Assembly: GCA_934047225.1 (NCBI GenBank)
Contig: OW203987.1
Coordinates: forward strand, 585,501-649,500
Length of the DNA: 64,000 nt
Direction of reading: 5' to 3'
Source of the DNA: Ypsolopha sequella
Lineage: Eukaryota; Arthropoda; Insecta; Lepidoptera; Ypsolophidae
In this document: piece by piece, positions 1 through 11,616 of the stretch
How the letters are laid out: every line of letters begins with the position of its first letter
How positions within the stretch are numbered: position 1 is the stretch's first letter
Position numbers and translations under genes: made by a program
The notes under the pieces: generated by a model
Told to the model about the DNA's origin: nothing
What the model saw: only the letters and a program-made list of their open reading frames with translations
The model's database searches: none

Positions 1-48
1 GAAGGAGTGTAAAATCTATAAATTCATATAAATAGCATAAATAGTACT

Positions 49-255
49 TGTTCATGCACAGGTGTACACGAATGAAACTTCCGAATACAATTTAGGTTTG
101 TATTGTCCTTTATACAGTGTTTTTTTATAATTTAGTAAAAGAAAACAAGCGTTCGTATGCACTGACAGAATTGGAGTGAAGGTACATTTGATAAAAATAA
201 ACTCCGAGAAAAACCGCATTGATGCTTGCTAATAGTTTTACATCAGGCGTTAACA
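49..255 (-). repeat. 3' LTR of the BEL/Pao element
   Basis: This 207-bp repeat reads TGTTAAC at its start and ends in AACA in element orientation, giving the usual TG...CA ends. It is identical to 6509-6716 apart from one T in a homopolymer. Confidence 0.96.
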
Positions 256-265
256 TCCTGCCCCC
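256..265 (-). promoter_or_regulatory. Polypurine tract of the BEL/Pao element
   Basis: In element orientation GGGGGCAGGA abuts the TGTTAAC start of the 3' LTR. A purine run ending AGGA directly before TGTT is where BEL/Pao plus-strand DNA synthesis normally starts. Confidence 0.8.
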
Positions 266-281
266 GTTGAAAATCTTCTTT

Positions 282-3200
282 TCAACCTTCTAGTTCTTCT
301 AGAGTAGGCAAGAGACACAAGCGAACTAAGGGGCGGCGCAGGCAACCTCTTGGTGTGGTCACATCGGCAACTCGGGGTATTCCATCCTTGGGACCATAGA
401 ATAGTCTTGAAATTCGTCCGAGCCTCCAGCAGAGAGGTGGAACATCGTCTTCTTGCAGAAGTACCAAGTCTCCTACGTTTGGGCTTGAAGAGTTGCTCTT
501 CCATTTGTGGCGCTGTTGCAACTCGGCTATATATTCACGCTGCCAACGTTGCCAGAAATGAAGATGTATTTGCTGCAGTCTAGCGTAGCGCTGCAGGTTG
601 TTTGGGCTGCAGTCCTCCAGAGCAGGTGAAGGTATTGCAGTAAGAGCCCGACCAATGAGAAAGTTTCCGGGAGTCAGGCAAAGGAAATCATCAGGAGAGG
701 ACGATAAAGGACAGAGCGGACGGCTGTTCAATATAGCCTCTACTTGTGCGAAAAGAGTGGTTAGTTCTTCAAAAGTTAAGTGTGAGTTACCCATAACGCG
801 CTTGACATGAAATTTTGCAGACTTTACACCGGCTTCAAAGATTCCACCGAAGTGTGGAGCATTAACGGGAGAAAAAAGGAATTTGATTCCATCCTCACTT
901 GCAAAATCAGATAAAGAATCTGCGTTGGCTTTCAAAAATTGATTTATTTCTTTAGCACCGGCTACAAAATTACGTCCGTTGTCACAGAACACTTCAGTTG
1001 GCTTGCCTCTACGTGAAACAAATCTACGAAATGTCATAACGAAAGCGTCCTTTGACAGATCGCTAACGGCTTCAAGATGCACACATTTGTATCTTAAACA
1101 GACGAACAGGCAGAGATAGCATTTTATAACTTTGGCACCACGACCTTTCTTGCTTACAATAAAGAAAGGCCCGGCAAAATCTAAACCGACTGTTTTAAAT
1201 GGGAAGTCTGGCGTGACACGTTGAGAGGGCAAGTTACCCATCATGGGCTTCATAGTCTTACCTTGTAGTCGTCTACACTTGAAACAATTATGGACTATGC
1301 GTCGAGCTAGACGTCTACCATTTATCGGCCACACAAACTCTCGAACAGTTGCTAGTAACAATTGTGGTCCAGCGTGTAGGTTACGTATGTGCTCTTGTTC
1401 AAATAAAATTTTCGTAAAATGATGAGCAGCATGCAAAAGCACGGGATGTTTTTTGTCAAAATTAAAATCAGACGCTTCCAATCGACCACCTACTCGAATA
1501 ACTCGATCATCACTAAAAAATGGAGTCAGTGATAAAATAGGAGATTTAGGACTCAGTGATTTTTTGCTAGCAAGCAAGTCATATTCAAGTAAAAATGATT
1601 CTCGTTGTGACAAGCGACACAAATTAATAAAAGATGCATTTAACTCGTCAACAGATAAAGGACCAGAAAGTCGATCATTTGAATTTCTCATATTATGTAT
1701 GAAGCGTAACGAATAGGCAAGTATTCGTTTTAATTTAGTTAGGCTAGAGTAGTTTTCTATATGTATTATTGGATCTTTGCTAGTTGTTAAGTTTGTTAGA
1801 GTTGATTTAATTTTAGTTTCAGGTAAGTTTTGTAAATCTACTTTATTATTATTTAAGATAGGCCAAGCGATTTCAGGTTCAGCAAGATACGACGGACCTG
1901 ACCACCATAGCATTGCGCTACTTAGTTGGTCTGGACTTATTCCCCGGGATATCAGATCGGCAGGATTAGAAGAAGTTGGTACATAACGCCAAGAAGCAGA
2001 GTTTGTAAGTTCGCAGATTTCTGATATCCGATTTGCGACAAAAGTTTTTAAATTTTGGAAGCTGCTATGGAGCCAAGCTAGCACGATTGTGGAGTCGCAC
2101 CAATGAACTTGGGTTTGTATATCGAATCTTAATGATTCTCTGACGGCTTTACATAACTTGGCAGCCAATAAAGCGGCGCATAGCTCAAGGCGCGGAATGG
2201 TAGTGGCTTTAATTGGGGCCACCTTAGATTTGGAACAGAGTAATTTGATGGTAACCTTATTATCAGAATCTACAGAGCGCAGATAGATGCAAGCTCCGTA
2301 TGCGTTCTGGGATGCATCACTGAAAGAATGTAACTCTACTGATGAAGGTTCATCGCAGAGAACACGTCTGGGAACCTCGAGGGTAAGAAGAGTAGGTATC
2401 GTTGTAGAGAATTTATTCCAGTCCCTTTGAATGTCACTGGGGATTGGATCATCCCATGCTAGTTTTTTCAACCATAACTGCTGCAAAAGCAGTTTTGCTT
2501 TGATCACACAGGGACTCAGCAATCCTAAGGGATCAAATATTTTAAAAAGCGACGAAAGCATTAATCGTTTGGTTAGGTTGTGATCATCAGTTGGGGGTGG
2601 AACCTTAAAGGGAAAATGCAATTGATCAGTTCTTGGGTTCCAACCCATACCTAACGTGGAGGAAGATTCACTCAAGATCAAATTATCCTTTGAGTTTGTT
2701 GAAATTGTATCTAGGATTACAGGTAAATTAGTTTTAAACTTTCTTAGATTAAGGCAGCCTTCCTGAAGAGCTGCAGAAACAGTTTGATGGATATAGCGTA
2801 GAGTATGTTCGCTTTCGGATCCGGTTATCAGATCGTCGATGTAGAAATCATGTTGAATTATTTCTTTAATCGTGGGATCCGAGCACTCCTCACCTAGTTG
2901 CCATAAACAACGTGTACTTAAATAGCTGGAACTTGCCATTCCGTAAGTTACAGTATTCAACTTCCACGTTTTAATGGGCATGGACTCATCTTCTCTCCAT
3001 AATATAAGCTGAAGATCTCGGTCCTCCTGATTAATTAGGACCTGGCGGTACATTTTCTCGACGTCACCGGTCAGGAGGTACTTGTATTGTCGAGCTCTTA
3101 TGAGAATGGAGAAAAGTGAATCCTGCGTGTTGGGGCCTACGAAAAGAAGGTCATTGACAGAATATCCAGAAGAACTGGAAGACGAACCATCGAACACAAT

Positions 3201-5540
3201 CCTAATCTTTGTGGATTCGCTACTGTCCTTGAAGACAGCATGGTGACAGAGAAAATAGGCTGTTTGTGGTTTAGATATAGGAGACTCCGAGAGGTGACCT
3301 AGGTCAGAGTACTCACGCATGAATTCGACGTATTGAGATTTGACTTCTGGTTGCTTTCTGAATCGAGATTCTAAATTTAATAATCGTTTTTTGGCTGAAT
3401 TATAGGATTGCCCAAGACAATCTGGTGAATCTTTGAGAGGCAGACCTACAGAGAATCTACCTGAAGGTAAGCGGGAAGTGTGAGCCAAAAAATGGGCTTC
3501 ACATGCCTTCTCACTCTCACTAAGTTTAGATCTTAGGGGAACCTCCTCGAGTTCCCAGAACTTAGTGAGCTCTTGATGAATTTGGATATCGTCATCATTC
3601 AACGATCTTGAAATGACTGAATGGTTGCATTGAACAATTGTGTTACTAGAGATATTTGTAGGAATAGGACCTGATATAATCCAACCAAACTGGGAGCTTC
3701 TTAATTTAGGATGATTGAGACCGAGAGAACGTTGATCGCGGCCAAGAATATCCCAGAAGAGATCGGCACCGATGAGGACTTCAGTCGGCGCTGGCTGGTG
3801 AAACTTAGGGTCTGCAAGGTGAATATCTTTTGGTATTTTTAGCTTTGATATATCTATAGGTAGCCTGGGTAGATTACCTGTTATTTTAGGTAAAACAAAG
3901 GAGCCTGATGTTACATTAAAGTTAGTAACTAGTGACTTCAATTGAGCTACACAGGTTTCTTTGACCTGCCCAGTGTGATTGTTGCCAATGCCTACAACGT
4001 TGACTAGGCAATTAGAATTTATAGGTAAAGACAGTTTGTCCTTGAGAGATTGGGAGATAAATGAAGACTCGGAACCACAATCTAAGAGGGCGCGAACCTT
4101 TTCTCTTTGATTCGTTCGAGGATTCACAACCTCAATGAAAGCTGTAGACAGCAACACTTTATTTGAATTTTGCTTTGAAAAGTTGACTGTAGTATCGTCA
4201 GTGCTGGCGGACATTGTCTCAACAGCACTGGAAATGGAAGCATTATTGTTGATTATATTGACGGGTTTATGTATGAGGCTATTATGTCTTCCTTTGCATA
4301 CACGACATGGGCCCATCACGCATTTTTGTATAACGTGACCGCTTCTCAAACAGTTTAGGCATAGCTTCAACCTATGTACTTCAGCTATACGCTCCTCTAC
4401 GCTCTTTGCTATGAAGGTAGGACAGTCGTAAATACGATGCCCTTCACTACAAACAACGCATGTTTTAGAAGGAGGAGTCACAGTATTGGTATTTTCACCG
4501 CTGGTGCATGCAAAAGATTTTGTGTATGGTTTAGAATTATGGGCCTGAGCCTTAGATGTGGACGGAGTTGACTTATTACTATAGGAGTTTCGATATATAG
4601 ATTCGAGAACATTAGCACGATCGAGTAAAAATTTATAAAATTGATCTAGGTTGGGATAGTCTTTCAATGTACCACGCCATTCCTCCCATTTCAGAGATGT
4701 GTGATTGTCCAGCTTGGAACTCATCATATGGATGATCAAAACATCCCACTTGTCTGTAGGCTGTCCAAGGCTGCACAGTGCTCGTAGGTTTTTTGTGACG
4801 TGATCCACTAAAAATCTCAGCGATTTATCGGATTCGCGACTAATTGGTTGAATGTTTAGCAACGAATTTAAATGATGATTTATCAACTGACGCTTATTAT
4901 CATATCGATCGCATAATAATTTCCAAGCGTTTGTATAATTGGCGCTAGAAACCTCTAAGTTAGAAATAATGCGTGCTGCATCACCCGTTAAGTATGACAT
5001 AAGGTAATGAAATTTATGAATCGGAGCAATACGCTCATTGTTGTGAATTAAAGATAAGAATGTGTCACGGAACTCAAGCCAACGAAAGAATGATCCGTCG
5101 AACTGCGCAATTTGTATTTGAGGCAGTTTAAATCCAACTTCATGGTGATCGAGATTACTATGAGCTGATGCTGAGTGACTCGAATTCAGGCTTTCATTGT
5201 GACGAACACTCGCGTTTTGTTTCTGAATTAAGCTCTGGGTTAAGGCAATGTTTGAAATAAATGACTGCTCAATGTCATCTCGCTCATCTAATTCGTTAGT
5301 TAAATTACTAGGAGTCATCACCTCTATTTGACTTTGCAAGTCGTCAAATCGATTTGAAAGTGTCTCAAATTTAGTAAGTCTAAGTGATAATTCGGCTAAC
5401 TCTGTAGTCGTCAGCGTACTCTTTGAACTGAGTTGAAATACATAGTTCTTGAATTTTGTAATTTGGCCCTTTACTGAACTACGTTTTACAAACAAATCTT
5501 GTAAAATTTGCTGATCTTTTGCAATAGTTTCACCTCCCAT
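282..5540 (-). CDS. BEL/Pao Gag-Pol polyprotein (1752 aa)
   Basis: One uninterrupted frame encodes capsid, protease, reverse transcriptase/RNase H and integrase for retrotransposition through virus-like particles. In order: an N-terminal coiled-coil-like region (about 1-110); a DUF1759-type Gag domain (about 136-290); Cys-His knuckles at 361-373, 394-407 (a classical CX2CX4HX4C) and 412-424; an aspartic protease with DCGS at 487-490, where many relatives have DSG or DTG; reverse transcriptase (about 755-930) with YIDD at 900-903; RNase H-like region with FSDAS at 1073-1077 and CDS at 1148-1150; an integrase H2C2 finger (H1374, H1389, C1419, C1422); an integrase core with D1454, D1520 and E1569 (48 residues between the last two); and a DUF5641-type tail (about 1650-1745). 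The ATG at 5540 is the first in frame. The length is normal for the family, and all recognisable catalytic motifs are present. Confidence 0.95.
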   Translation of the reverse strand: MGGETIAKDQQILQDLFVKRSSVKGQITKFKNYVFQLSSKSTLTTTELAELSLRLTKFETLSNRFDDLQSQIEVMTPSNLTNELDERDDIEQSFISNIALTQSLIQKQNASVRHNESLNSSHSASAHSNLDHHEVGFKLPQIQIAQFDGSFFRWLEFRDTFLSLIHNNERIAPIHKFHYLMSYLTGDAARIISNLEVSSANYTNAWKLLCDRYDNKRQLINHHLNSLLNIQPISRESDKSLRFLVDHVTKNLRALCSLGQPTDKWDVLIIHMMSSKLDNHTSLKWEEWRGTLKDYPNLDQFYKFLLDRANVLESIYRNSYSNKSTPSTSKAQAHNSKPYTKSFACTSGENTNTVTPPSKTCVVCSEGHRIYDCPTFIAKSVEERIAEVHRLKLCLNCLRSGHVIQKCVMGPCRVCKGRHNSLIHKPVNIINNNASISSAVETMSASTDDTTVNFSKQNSNKVLLSTAFIEVVNPRTNQREKVRALLDCGSESSFISQSLKDKLSLPINSNCLVNVVGIGNNHTGQVKETCVAQLKSLVTNFNVTSGSFVLPKITGNLPRLPIDISKLKIPKDIHLADPKFHQPAPTEVLIGADLFWDILGRDQRSLGLNHPKLRSSQFGWIISGPIPTNISSNTIVQCNHSVISRSLNDDDIQIHQELTKFWELEEVPLRSKLSESEKACEAHFLAHTSRLPSGRFSVGLPLKDSPDCLGQSYNSAKKRLLNLESRFRKQPEVKSQYVEFMREYSDLGHLSESPISKPQTAYFLCHHAVFKDSSESTKIRIVFDGSSSSSSGYSVNDLLFVGPNTQDSLFSILIRARQYKYLLTGDVEKMYRQVLINQEDRDLQLILWREDESMPIKTWKLNTVTYGMASSSYLSTRCLWQLGEECSDPTIKEIIQHDFYIDDLITGSESEHTLRYIHQTVSAALQEGCLNLRKFKTNLPVILDTISTNSKDNLILSESSSTLGMGWNPRTDQLHFPFKVPPPTDDHNLTKRLMLSSLFKIFDPLGLLSPCVIKAKLLLQQLWLKKLAWDDPIPSDIQRDWNKFSTTIPTLLTLEVPRRVLCDEPSSVELHSFSDASQNAYGACIYLRSVDSDNKVTIKLLCSKSKVAPIKATTIPRLELCAALLAAKLCKAVRESLRFDIQTQVHWCDSTIVLAWLHSSFQNLKTFVANRISEICELTNSASWRYVPTSSNPADLISRGISPDQLSSAMLWWSGPSYLAEPEIAWPILNNNKVDLQNLPETKIKSTLTNLTTSKDPIIHIENYSSLTKLKRILAYSLRFIHNMRNSNDRLSGPLSVDELNASFINLCRLSQRESFLLEYDLLASKKSLSPKSPILSLTPFFSDDRVIRVGGRLEASDFNFDKKHPVLLHAAHHFTKILFEQEHIRNLHAGPQLLLATVREFVWPINGRRLARRIVHNCFKCRRLQGKTMKPMMGNLPSQRVTPDFPFKTVGLDFAGPFFIVSKKGRGAKVIKCYLCLFVCLRYKCVHLEAVSDLSKDAFVMTFRRFVSRRGKPTEVFCDNGRNFVAGAKEINQFLKANADSLSDFASEDGIKFLFSPVNAPHFGGIFEAGVKSAKFHVKRVMGNSHLTFEELTTLFAQVEAILNSRPLCPLSSSPDDFLCLTPGNFLIGRALTAIPSPALEDCSPNNLQRYARLQQIHLHFWQRWQREYIAELQQRHKWKSNSSSPNVGDLVLLQEDDVPPLCWRLGRISRLFYGPKDGIPRVADVTTPRGCLRRPLVRLCLLPTLEELEG

Positions 5541-6488
5541 TGTTTACTAGAATTTAATATGTATGCAATGTAATAAGAGTTTGCTAGTAATAAACACTAT
5601 TTAAATGACTTAAAAACACATAAATACAACGTTTGTTTACCATGGAAATGAAACTCAAAGCAAAGAAAATAAAAATATTGTTTGAAAATACGAGTTCTAA
5701 ATAAAGTAATAAAATTTGTCTCACGCTCCTCGACTAGGCGTCACCTTAACCGCGAGCTCTGTATCTGCGCTTGACCTGCTCCTTTTGAGGGTCCGCAATG
5801 GCTCGATTTATCGCGGCTCGTCGTAGGTAACGTTCGAGTATGCGAGATATGCCTGGAATGTTTCGGCGAAACAAGTGAATATTGATTGTAAAATAAATAA
5901 ACAGAAAGAAGGGAACAAAATTCTACTATAGGTTACTATTTACACTTTGTAAGTTTGTAGAACATCACTTATTATGTTGCTGAAATAGGAATAAAGACCT
6001 TGGTAAATAGGTAAAAATAATTAGGTAAATAGTAACTAGTAAGGTAAATCGATAACTTTTATGTAACTTGGGTAGAAATTCACACTACGATAAATAATAT
6101 GGGAATGAATTTAAATGAATTGAATGTTTGATTTACGTTTGGTAACTGTATAAAAGAAATTTGCACAAGTATATAGCTTACAAACAGACATTCATAGGTA
6201 GGTAAATAGGTTTGGTTCGGAAATTTTGGTGTAGTTATTGGACGGGATAAAAAATAGGAAGGGCACTTAGCTGCATTGGCCTGGCTGCGGTTCGATGCTG
6301 GTTGCTGATCGATGGACCGGCGATGGCTGCAATGGCTGGACCTTCAAGTATCCCGTGGATGAATTGGATGTTGATTTCGTAGCTGGAAACGGCAGCTAGC
6401 AGCGACGTATTGACTTGTATATAATGGCGTCACGCTCCGGCCGGTTTGACCAACCGAATATTGCTTCTTTTTCGAAGAATTTTGATGG

Positions 6489-6506
6489 TTCTTGACACGG
6501 TCGCCA
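6489..6506 (-). promoter_or_regulatory. Primer binding site of the BEL/Pao element
   Basis: Two bases inside the 5' LTR, the element strand reads TGGCGACCGTGTC. TGG complements a tRNA CCA end, and the first nine bases fit the 3' end of an insect-type tRNA-Arg as I recall it. The exact tRNA needs a search. Confidence 0.6.
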
Positions 6507-6508
6507 GA

Positions 6509-6716
6509 TGTTCATGCACAGGTGTACACGAATGAAACTTCCGAATACAATTTAGGTTTGTATTGTCCTTTATACAGTGTTTTTTTTATAATTTAGTAAA
6601 AGAAAACAAGCGTTCGTATGCACTGACAGAATTGGAGTGAAGGTACATTTGATAAAAATAAACTCCGAGAAAAACCGCATTGATGCTTGCTAATAGTTTT
6701 ACATCAGGCGTTAACA
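6509..6716 (-). repeat. 5' LTR of the BEL/Pao element
   Basis: This 208-bp LTR is the partner of 49-255 with one extra T. In element orientation it should hold the promoter and RNA start. It is followed on the flank by the GTACT target duplication. Confidence 0.96.
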
Positions 6717-6992
6717 GTACTGAAAGTGAGACAATTCTAAGATTACTTTTAGAAGATTTTCGACCAGTTCATTGTCCTTATCCTGAAGCCAATTTTTGTC
6801 AATCTCTTTGCGTTTCCTATCGCTTGAGTAGGAAAATGATTTTTTAACTAGTTTCGATAGCAAAAATGGTGCAAAAATAGAACGGAATCCCTGTGCAAAG
6901 GCTGTTGTTAGCTTAAGGGCTCTTTCCAAGTTTCCAAAGCGTGTCCTGAAAGGTTCTACGTGCTTTTTAGGTACAAGATCTACTTGATTGAT
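6717..6992 (-). pseudogene. Open frame of unknown function split by the BEL/Pao insertion
   Basis: On the minus strand a frame is open from a TAA at 6993-6995 down to 6717, where the BEL/Pao LTR begins. Across the empty site (one copy of the 5-bp target duplication) it continues through bases 48-1 to the window edge without a stop, at least 106 codons in all. The residues are mixed and lysine-rich, with a hydrophobic stretch around FAPFLLSKLV. I recognise no family. It could be an exon of a host gene or of an older transposon; the upstream end has no convincing splice acceptor. Such an open length in AT-rich DNA is mildly suggestive of coding, no more. As it stands the frame hits a TAA four bases inside the LTR. 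Confidence 0.35.
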
Positions 6993-7122
6993 TTAAGTAA
7001 TAAATATAATAAAATATGTAGACGTACCTATATTGTATGATGTAACTAATGAGTTAAAGAATAGTATTTTGTAACACAATGGGAGCCATTAGGACTAGAG
7101 TTTTCGAAATAAACTGCACGAG

Positions 7123-7533
7123 TCCAGTTGTACACAATACTTTATCTAATTATGTCCAGTTGTACACAATACTTTATCTAATTATGTCCAGTTGTACACA
7201 ATACTTTATCTAATTATGTCCAGTTGTACACAATACTTTATCTAATTATGTCCAGTTGTACACAATACTTTATCTAATTAGGTCCAGTTGTACACAATAC
7301 TTTATCTAATTATGTCCAGTTGTACACAATACTTTATCTAATTATGTCCAGTTGCACACAATACTTTATCTAATTATGTCCAGTTGTACACAATACTTTA
7401 TCTAATTATGTCCAGTTGTACACAATACTTTATCTAATTATGTCCAGTTGTACACAATACTTTATCTAATTAGGTCCAGTTGTACACAATACTTTATCTA
7501 ATTATGTCCAGTTGTACACAATACTTTATCTAA
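7123..7533. repeat. Tandem array, 32-bp unit, about 12.8 copies
   Basis: Nearly identical 32-bp units begin TCCAGTTGTACACAATAC and continue with TTTATCTAATTATG. The few differences are single bases (TAGG for TATG twice, one TGCACA). It starts in unique sequence and ends with a truncated unit. Confidence 0.97.
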
Positions 7534-8116
7534 GACCATCAAAAGTATGTTTAACTAACAATTTCACGAAAAATAAGAAGAAGACATTCGTTCATGAACC
7601 TCAGGCGCGTCCTTCCGGTAATGCTGCCTTAAGGCTAATCAGGATAAAGGGGGCGTGGCTAAAGAAATAAGATCAGGAATTATTTCTCGCCTCTGTTGTT
7701 AGGGTCTCTAGCGGTTTTATAATAAATTGGGCCAATCTCAGCGCAGAATCGCGGTGTTATAATGTAATATTTTTACATCGGGTAAACAATCTAGGTACGT
7801 ATAAAACTGCTTTTGATGTTGCATTTGCCTTATTGCAGTATGTAAATTAATAGTATAATTATTTATATAAAATCTTAAACTCGTCGTCGGTCGTAAGGTT
7901 TATAATAATGTAACAGTAACGATATCGTTCAACAACAAACCCCCAGCCAATACTGAAAACTGCGTCCAAATCCGTTTAGTGGTTCTCAAGTTATAAAGTA
8001 ACAGACAGACGTTTCATTAAATATGTATAGATGTATACCCAGAGGTAAAGAAGTTTATTCTCCGACCAAAACTAATTTCTTGATTTCGCACAGCGCTTTA
8101 AAGACATTCGTCAATG
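7534..8116. other. Gene-free stretch with a dispersed-repeat fragment
   Basis: No coding frame is supported. Around 7950-8030 the wording AATCCGTTTAGTGGTTCTCA followed by an ACAGACAGACG run resembles a very common lepidopteran dispersed repeat, by recall only. Confidence 0.4.
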
Positions 8117-8203
8117 TGTGCGCATTTGTAGTTGTTGTGCGCATTTGTAGTTGTTGTGCGCATTTGTAGTTGTTGTGCGCATTTGTAGTTGTTGTGCGCA
8201 TTT
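8117..8203. repeat. Tandem array, 19-bp unit, about 4.5 copies
   Basis: The unit CGCATTTGTAGTTGTTGTG repeats from 8121 every 19 bases and ends in a diverged partial copy. Short open frames here in two minus-strand frames are products of the repeat. Confidence 0.95.
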
Positions 8204-8336
8204 TGTGTCGGTCAAGTGCACTGATGTGCAGTTCCAATTGTCGGCTACTGTCGCCTTAATTGAATCAATTGATGGATGACTTGAGAGTTGTTCGGCACAC
8301 AAGTTCACTGGTTTTATATTAATAATGAGCCTCTCT

Positions 8337-8382
8337 CACACACACACACACCCTCACACACACGCATACCCTGACACACTTA
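8337..8382. repeat. CA microsatellite, interrupted
   Basis: Runs of CA dinucleotides are broken by CCCT, CG and CCCTG. Confidence 0.9.
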
Positions 8383-11300
8383 AATAAACATTCACATTTA
8401 TTTACAAAGAAAGATGTTGGCTATTTTCTATCTAGTTTTATATAGATATACATAACTTAACTTTAGTACAATGTATAACTTTCTTAAGGCGTTGTATAAA
8501 TATGCTGTCATCATGTATTGCATCGGATTCAGTGTCTGCTACGTAGACGAAAAAAAATGTTTGTAATAAAAATTGCAATATGCGTGATATGAACGTTATT
8601 TCAATGATGTTTCCATCGATATTTCTATCGACACACATCGAGCTGCTAATTTATGGTAATTAAAGCGCCTTTTTACAGGTTTTCAAACTTAAAAAGAGAG
8701 CCCCACCTCTCAAAACCTAAATATCATAACGTAAACAAAGAATTGTTTATTTTTCTTAATACCAGTACGTGTGTGACGTTATCTATCACAAATCACAAGT
8801 CACACCAAGGTGAGGGCATGAACCACCTGAATTAATATTTAATTTATTTTAAGCAATCTTATTCCGCACCTGACGTATAATTCTGCTACAATTTGTGAGA
8901 ATTTTGCAGACAATTTATCTCATTTCGAAAGATTAATTTTATTATAAAGAGAGAAAAACTCAAGAAAAGCTCGTAAATAAGAGAGGAGCCAAAATTATTA
9001 TTTTATTTAGAACACTTTTTGCAGATTTAAGGTCAACTGGGTTAAGGCCCTCTACGGGGCAATAACTCGTTAACTAGTGATTATTATTATATTGTGATAT
9101 TGTGACTCACAATTTGTGAGTGATATCATTATATCCGGAATCAGAATCGTGTTGAGTAAAATAAAATTCAATAACACACACGTGAAGGTCTGTCTGCCCA
9201 TCTGTCGGTCAACTCCAACTCCAACCGCGGTTTAACCATCAACTAGCTCTTGCCTATCTTAGAGCTCTATTTTAAAAACTTATTGCGTTAGCTACAATAT
9301 AAAGATTTCTAACAGTACCTAAAATGCCCCCCATGACCTTAGAGCTATTAAAAGGCTGCTTGAGGCATTTTCTGTTAATAATAGCTGTACAAAAGTTAAA
9401 TTTATGACTGATTTCCTTTTAAACGCTGCTTAGAAGAGTTAAAAGTGGTAAAATTATTTTACTATGGCTCTAATTTAACTTTTAAAATAACTTGTAATGT
9501 TTCAACAGTATTTCAAGTCAAGAAAGAGCTGTTCCTGCATTCGGCGCAATTTTAGTCAATGCTAAAGCGTTATATTGTTGGTTCTCTCGATCGATATTAA
9601 AAAGTTATGTTGTTAGTGAATAAAATGTTAAAATTTTATTCATTATTATTATAAACCGTTATTTACGTCTTATGTAATACGATCTACAGAACTTAACAAC
9701 TTATGTGTAATTTTGGAGTTCCAAAACGGCTACCAAGAAAGCAGTATTTTGTTTAATCAAACAGCAACCATTCACTCATTCTAATAAGCCTTGAAATTCC
9801 TTAAGTGCTTAGGTAATGCAGCTTTACAGTTTTCACCTTTGTAGTGCTTTTGTACCACTTTATTGCCTTTAGTTTTTTTAATTATCATTCTGGTTCGGAA
9901 TCATATTATTCAAATAAAGTTGTTACGAACCCTGAAGCTAATTTATGCCAGCGAGGCGCGGAATGTGATTCGACGAAATTGTCAGATTACAGCTGTTATC
10001 TCCGGCTGGTAAATGGAAAAAGGTAATTTTCTTTTTATCGTCCGGATTGATTATATAATATGAAACGATCAAAAAGCTCGTGGCTTTATTATTTATAAGA
10101 TAAATAAAGGAAAGCATGTTATTCAGGTTTATCTTGGTGACAGGTGCTGGTATCCATAATACATATAGTATGTACAACAAAAAGTTGGTTAATGTTTTTG
10201 CTTCCTAAAGGTCTCGTACAAAACGCGACTATACTATACTATCCGTGAAGACTTAGGTATTATCTCTGTAGTAGCCTTGTCCTTTCACACCTGCAATACT
10301 GTGATATATTTTATGGCCACACCGGGTGCAAAATGCAGGCATGCGATATTGTTTTTCGATTGCTAAAAGAAATGACATTTCATTCTACCTCTTAAATAGA
10401 GGGATATTAAATATGAAATCAGCTGGAATGCTCAGCGCAAGGAGCAAACCCCTTCGTATCTTTACAGGAAACTGGTTTAGGCGTCTTAAGTTCATAAATG
10501 AACACGAGGACGTAGTTTCTTAATGATCGTGCCTGAACACAGTCTTGTGGGCACGAGGAGTTCGTTCAAAATTGTCACCTCCAAGACCTGTAACAGCTTG
10601 CCACCTGCCGCCAAGTCACTGGCTACTTTCAACAAACACTGTTAGAGGTGTCTCTTGGAGCGGCAAGCTGCTGTACTTGTGACGTAGATTGGACGAGCTG
10701 TCATGTTGTTGTTATTATGTTTTATTTTTAGTTTTTATTATTGCATTATTTATAATTCTTGTTAGATTTGTTTTCCATTATTCAATAATTTTTCGTTTTG
10801 TGTTTGGTAATCGTTAATTGTAGTTTTAGAATATACTCGTACATTGAATAATTGTTTATCATAATCGAATGTTATTTTAATGAAATCATTTATAATGTTC
10901 CATATTGGTATCGATTCGAATGTGCACAAATACGACTTAACTTAACTAAAATTAAGTTAAGATGTGTCAAATTACTTTTGCTATTCGGTAAAACACAACT
11001 TAACCTATTTTGACAGGAGCAAACTAATTTTAGTTAGTTTGAATTAAATTAAGACCAAAACACAATTTTGCAATTCGAAGTGACCATCTAACTGTCAAAT
11101 TTTAGAAACGTCAAACTAAAAATGGACAAAATTTAGTTGAGACATATTTCGTGACGATTAAATTTTAACAAGTTCATTCAGAATGTTTTCTGATCGTTTT
11201 TGAGGTAAGAATGGAGGAAAATGTCGTGTTGGCCTTAGCAGATGCAGAAAAAAGGTAAATGGTACTGTTAAAACTAGCATTTTCCGCCCAGAGTTTACCA

Positions 11301-11616
11301 AAGGCGGCACTAAAAATTATATGTCTTGTCTTGTTTTTTTTAAGTGGCTTTGTACTGTTTGTACACCCCAATCTATTTTTCCTAAATAAATCAAGATACT
11401 TATTCTGATTAAATTGCTTCCTATAAGTAGGTAGGTATATGTTTGTGGTGATTGCAAACTTATTTTCAAAATACTTATTCCAGGAGACAAGCCGTACCTG
11501 CTGCTACCACCCCTTATGAAACAAAAACCCGAAGCAGAGTAGAACTACAATTCAAGTCATGCTTTTGCATGTAACATAGCGAAGATGACTTTCAGATGTC
11601 TTGAAATAAATGGTGA
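8383..11616. other. Gene-free AT-rich stretch
   Basis: Only short unsupported frames are present. A perfect 10-bp stem lies at 10936-10945 and 10952-10961 (CTTAACTTAA with its complement, 6-base loop). A weak inverted pair around AGCTTGCC and GGCAAGCT occurs near 10595-10670. I see nothing that identifies a gene or an element. Confidence 0.5.

Larger units (their letters stand above)
49..6716 (-). mobile_element. Complete BEL/Pao LTR retrotransposon, recent insertion
   Basis: The element is bounded by two direct LTRs (49-255 and 6509-6716) that differ only by one T in a T-run, and by the 5-bp direct repeat GTACT (44-48 and 6717-6721). In minus orientation the order is 5' LTR, primer binding site, leader of about 970 bases (5541-6508), one gag-pol frame, polypurine tract, 3' LTR. 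There is no env frame: only 26 bases separate the gag-pol stop from the 3' LTR. Near-identical LTRs, an intact frame and a perfect target duplication imply a young and possibly still competent copy. The domain order and 5-bp duplication fit BEL/Pao. Confidence 0.96.

Noticed and set aside
8055..8308. Small minus-strand proteins with NNYKCAQ-type repeats
   Set aside because: Two frames of the same 19-bp tandem repeat are open at once.
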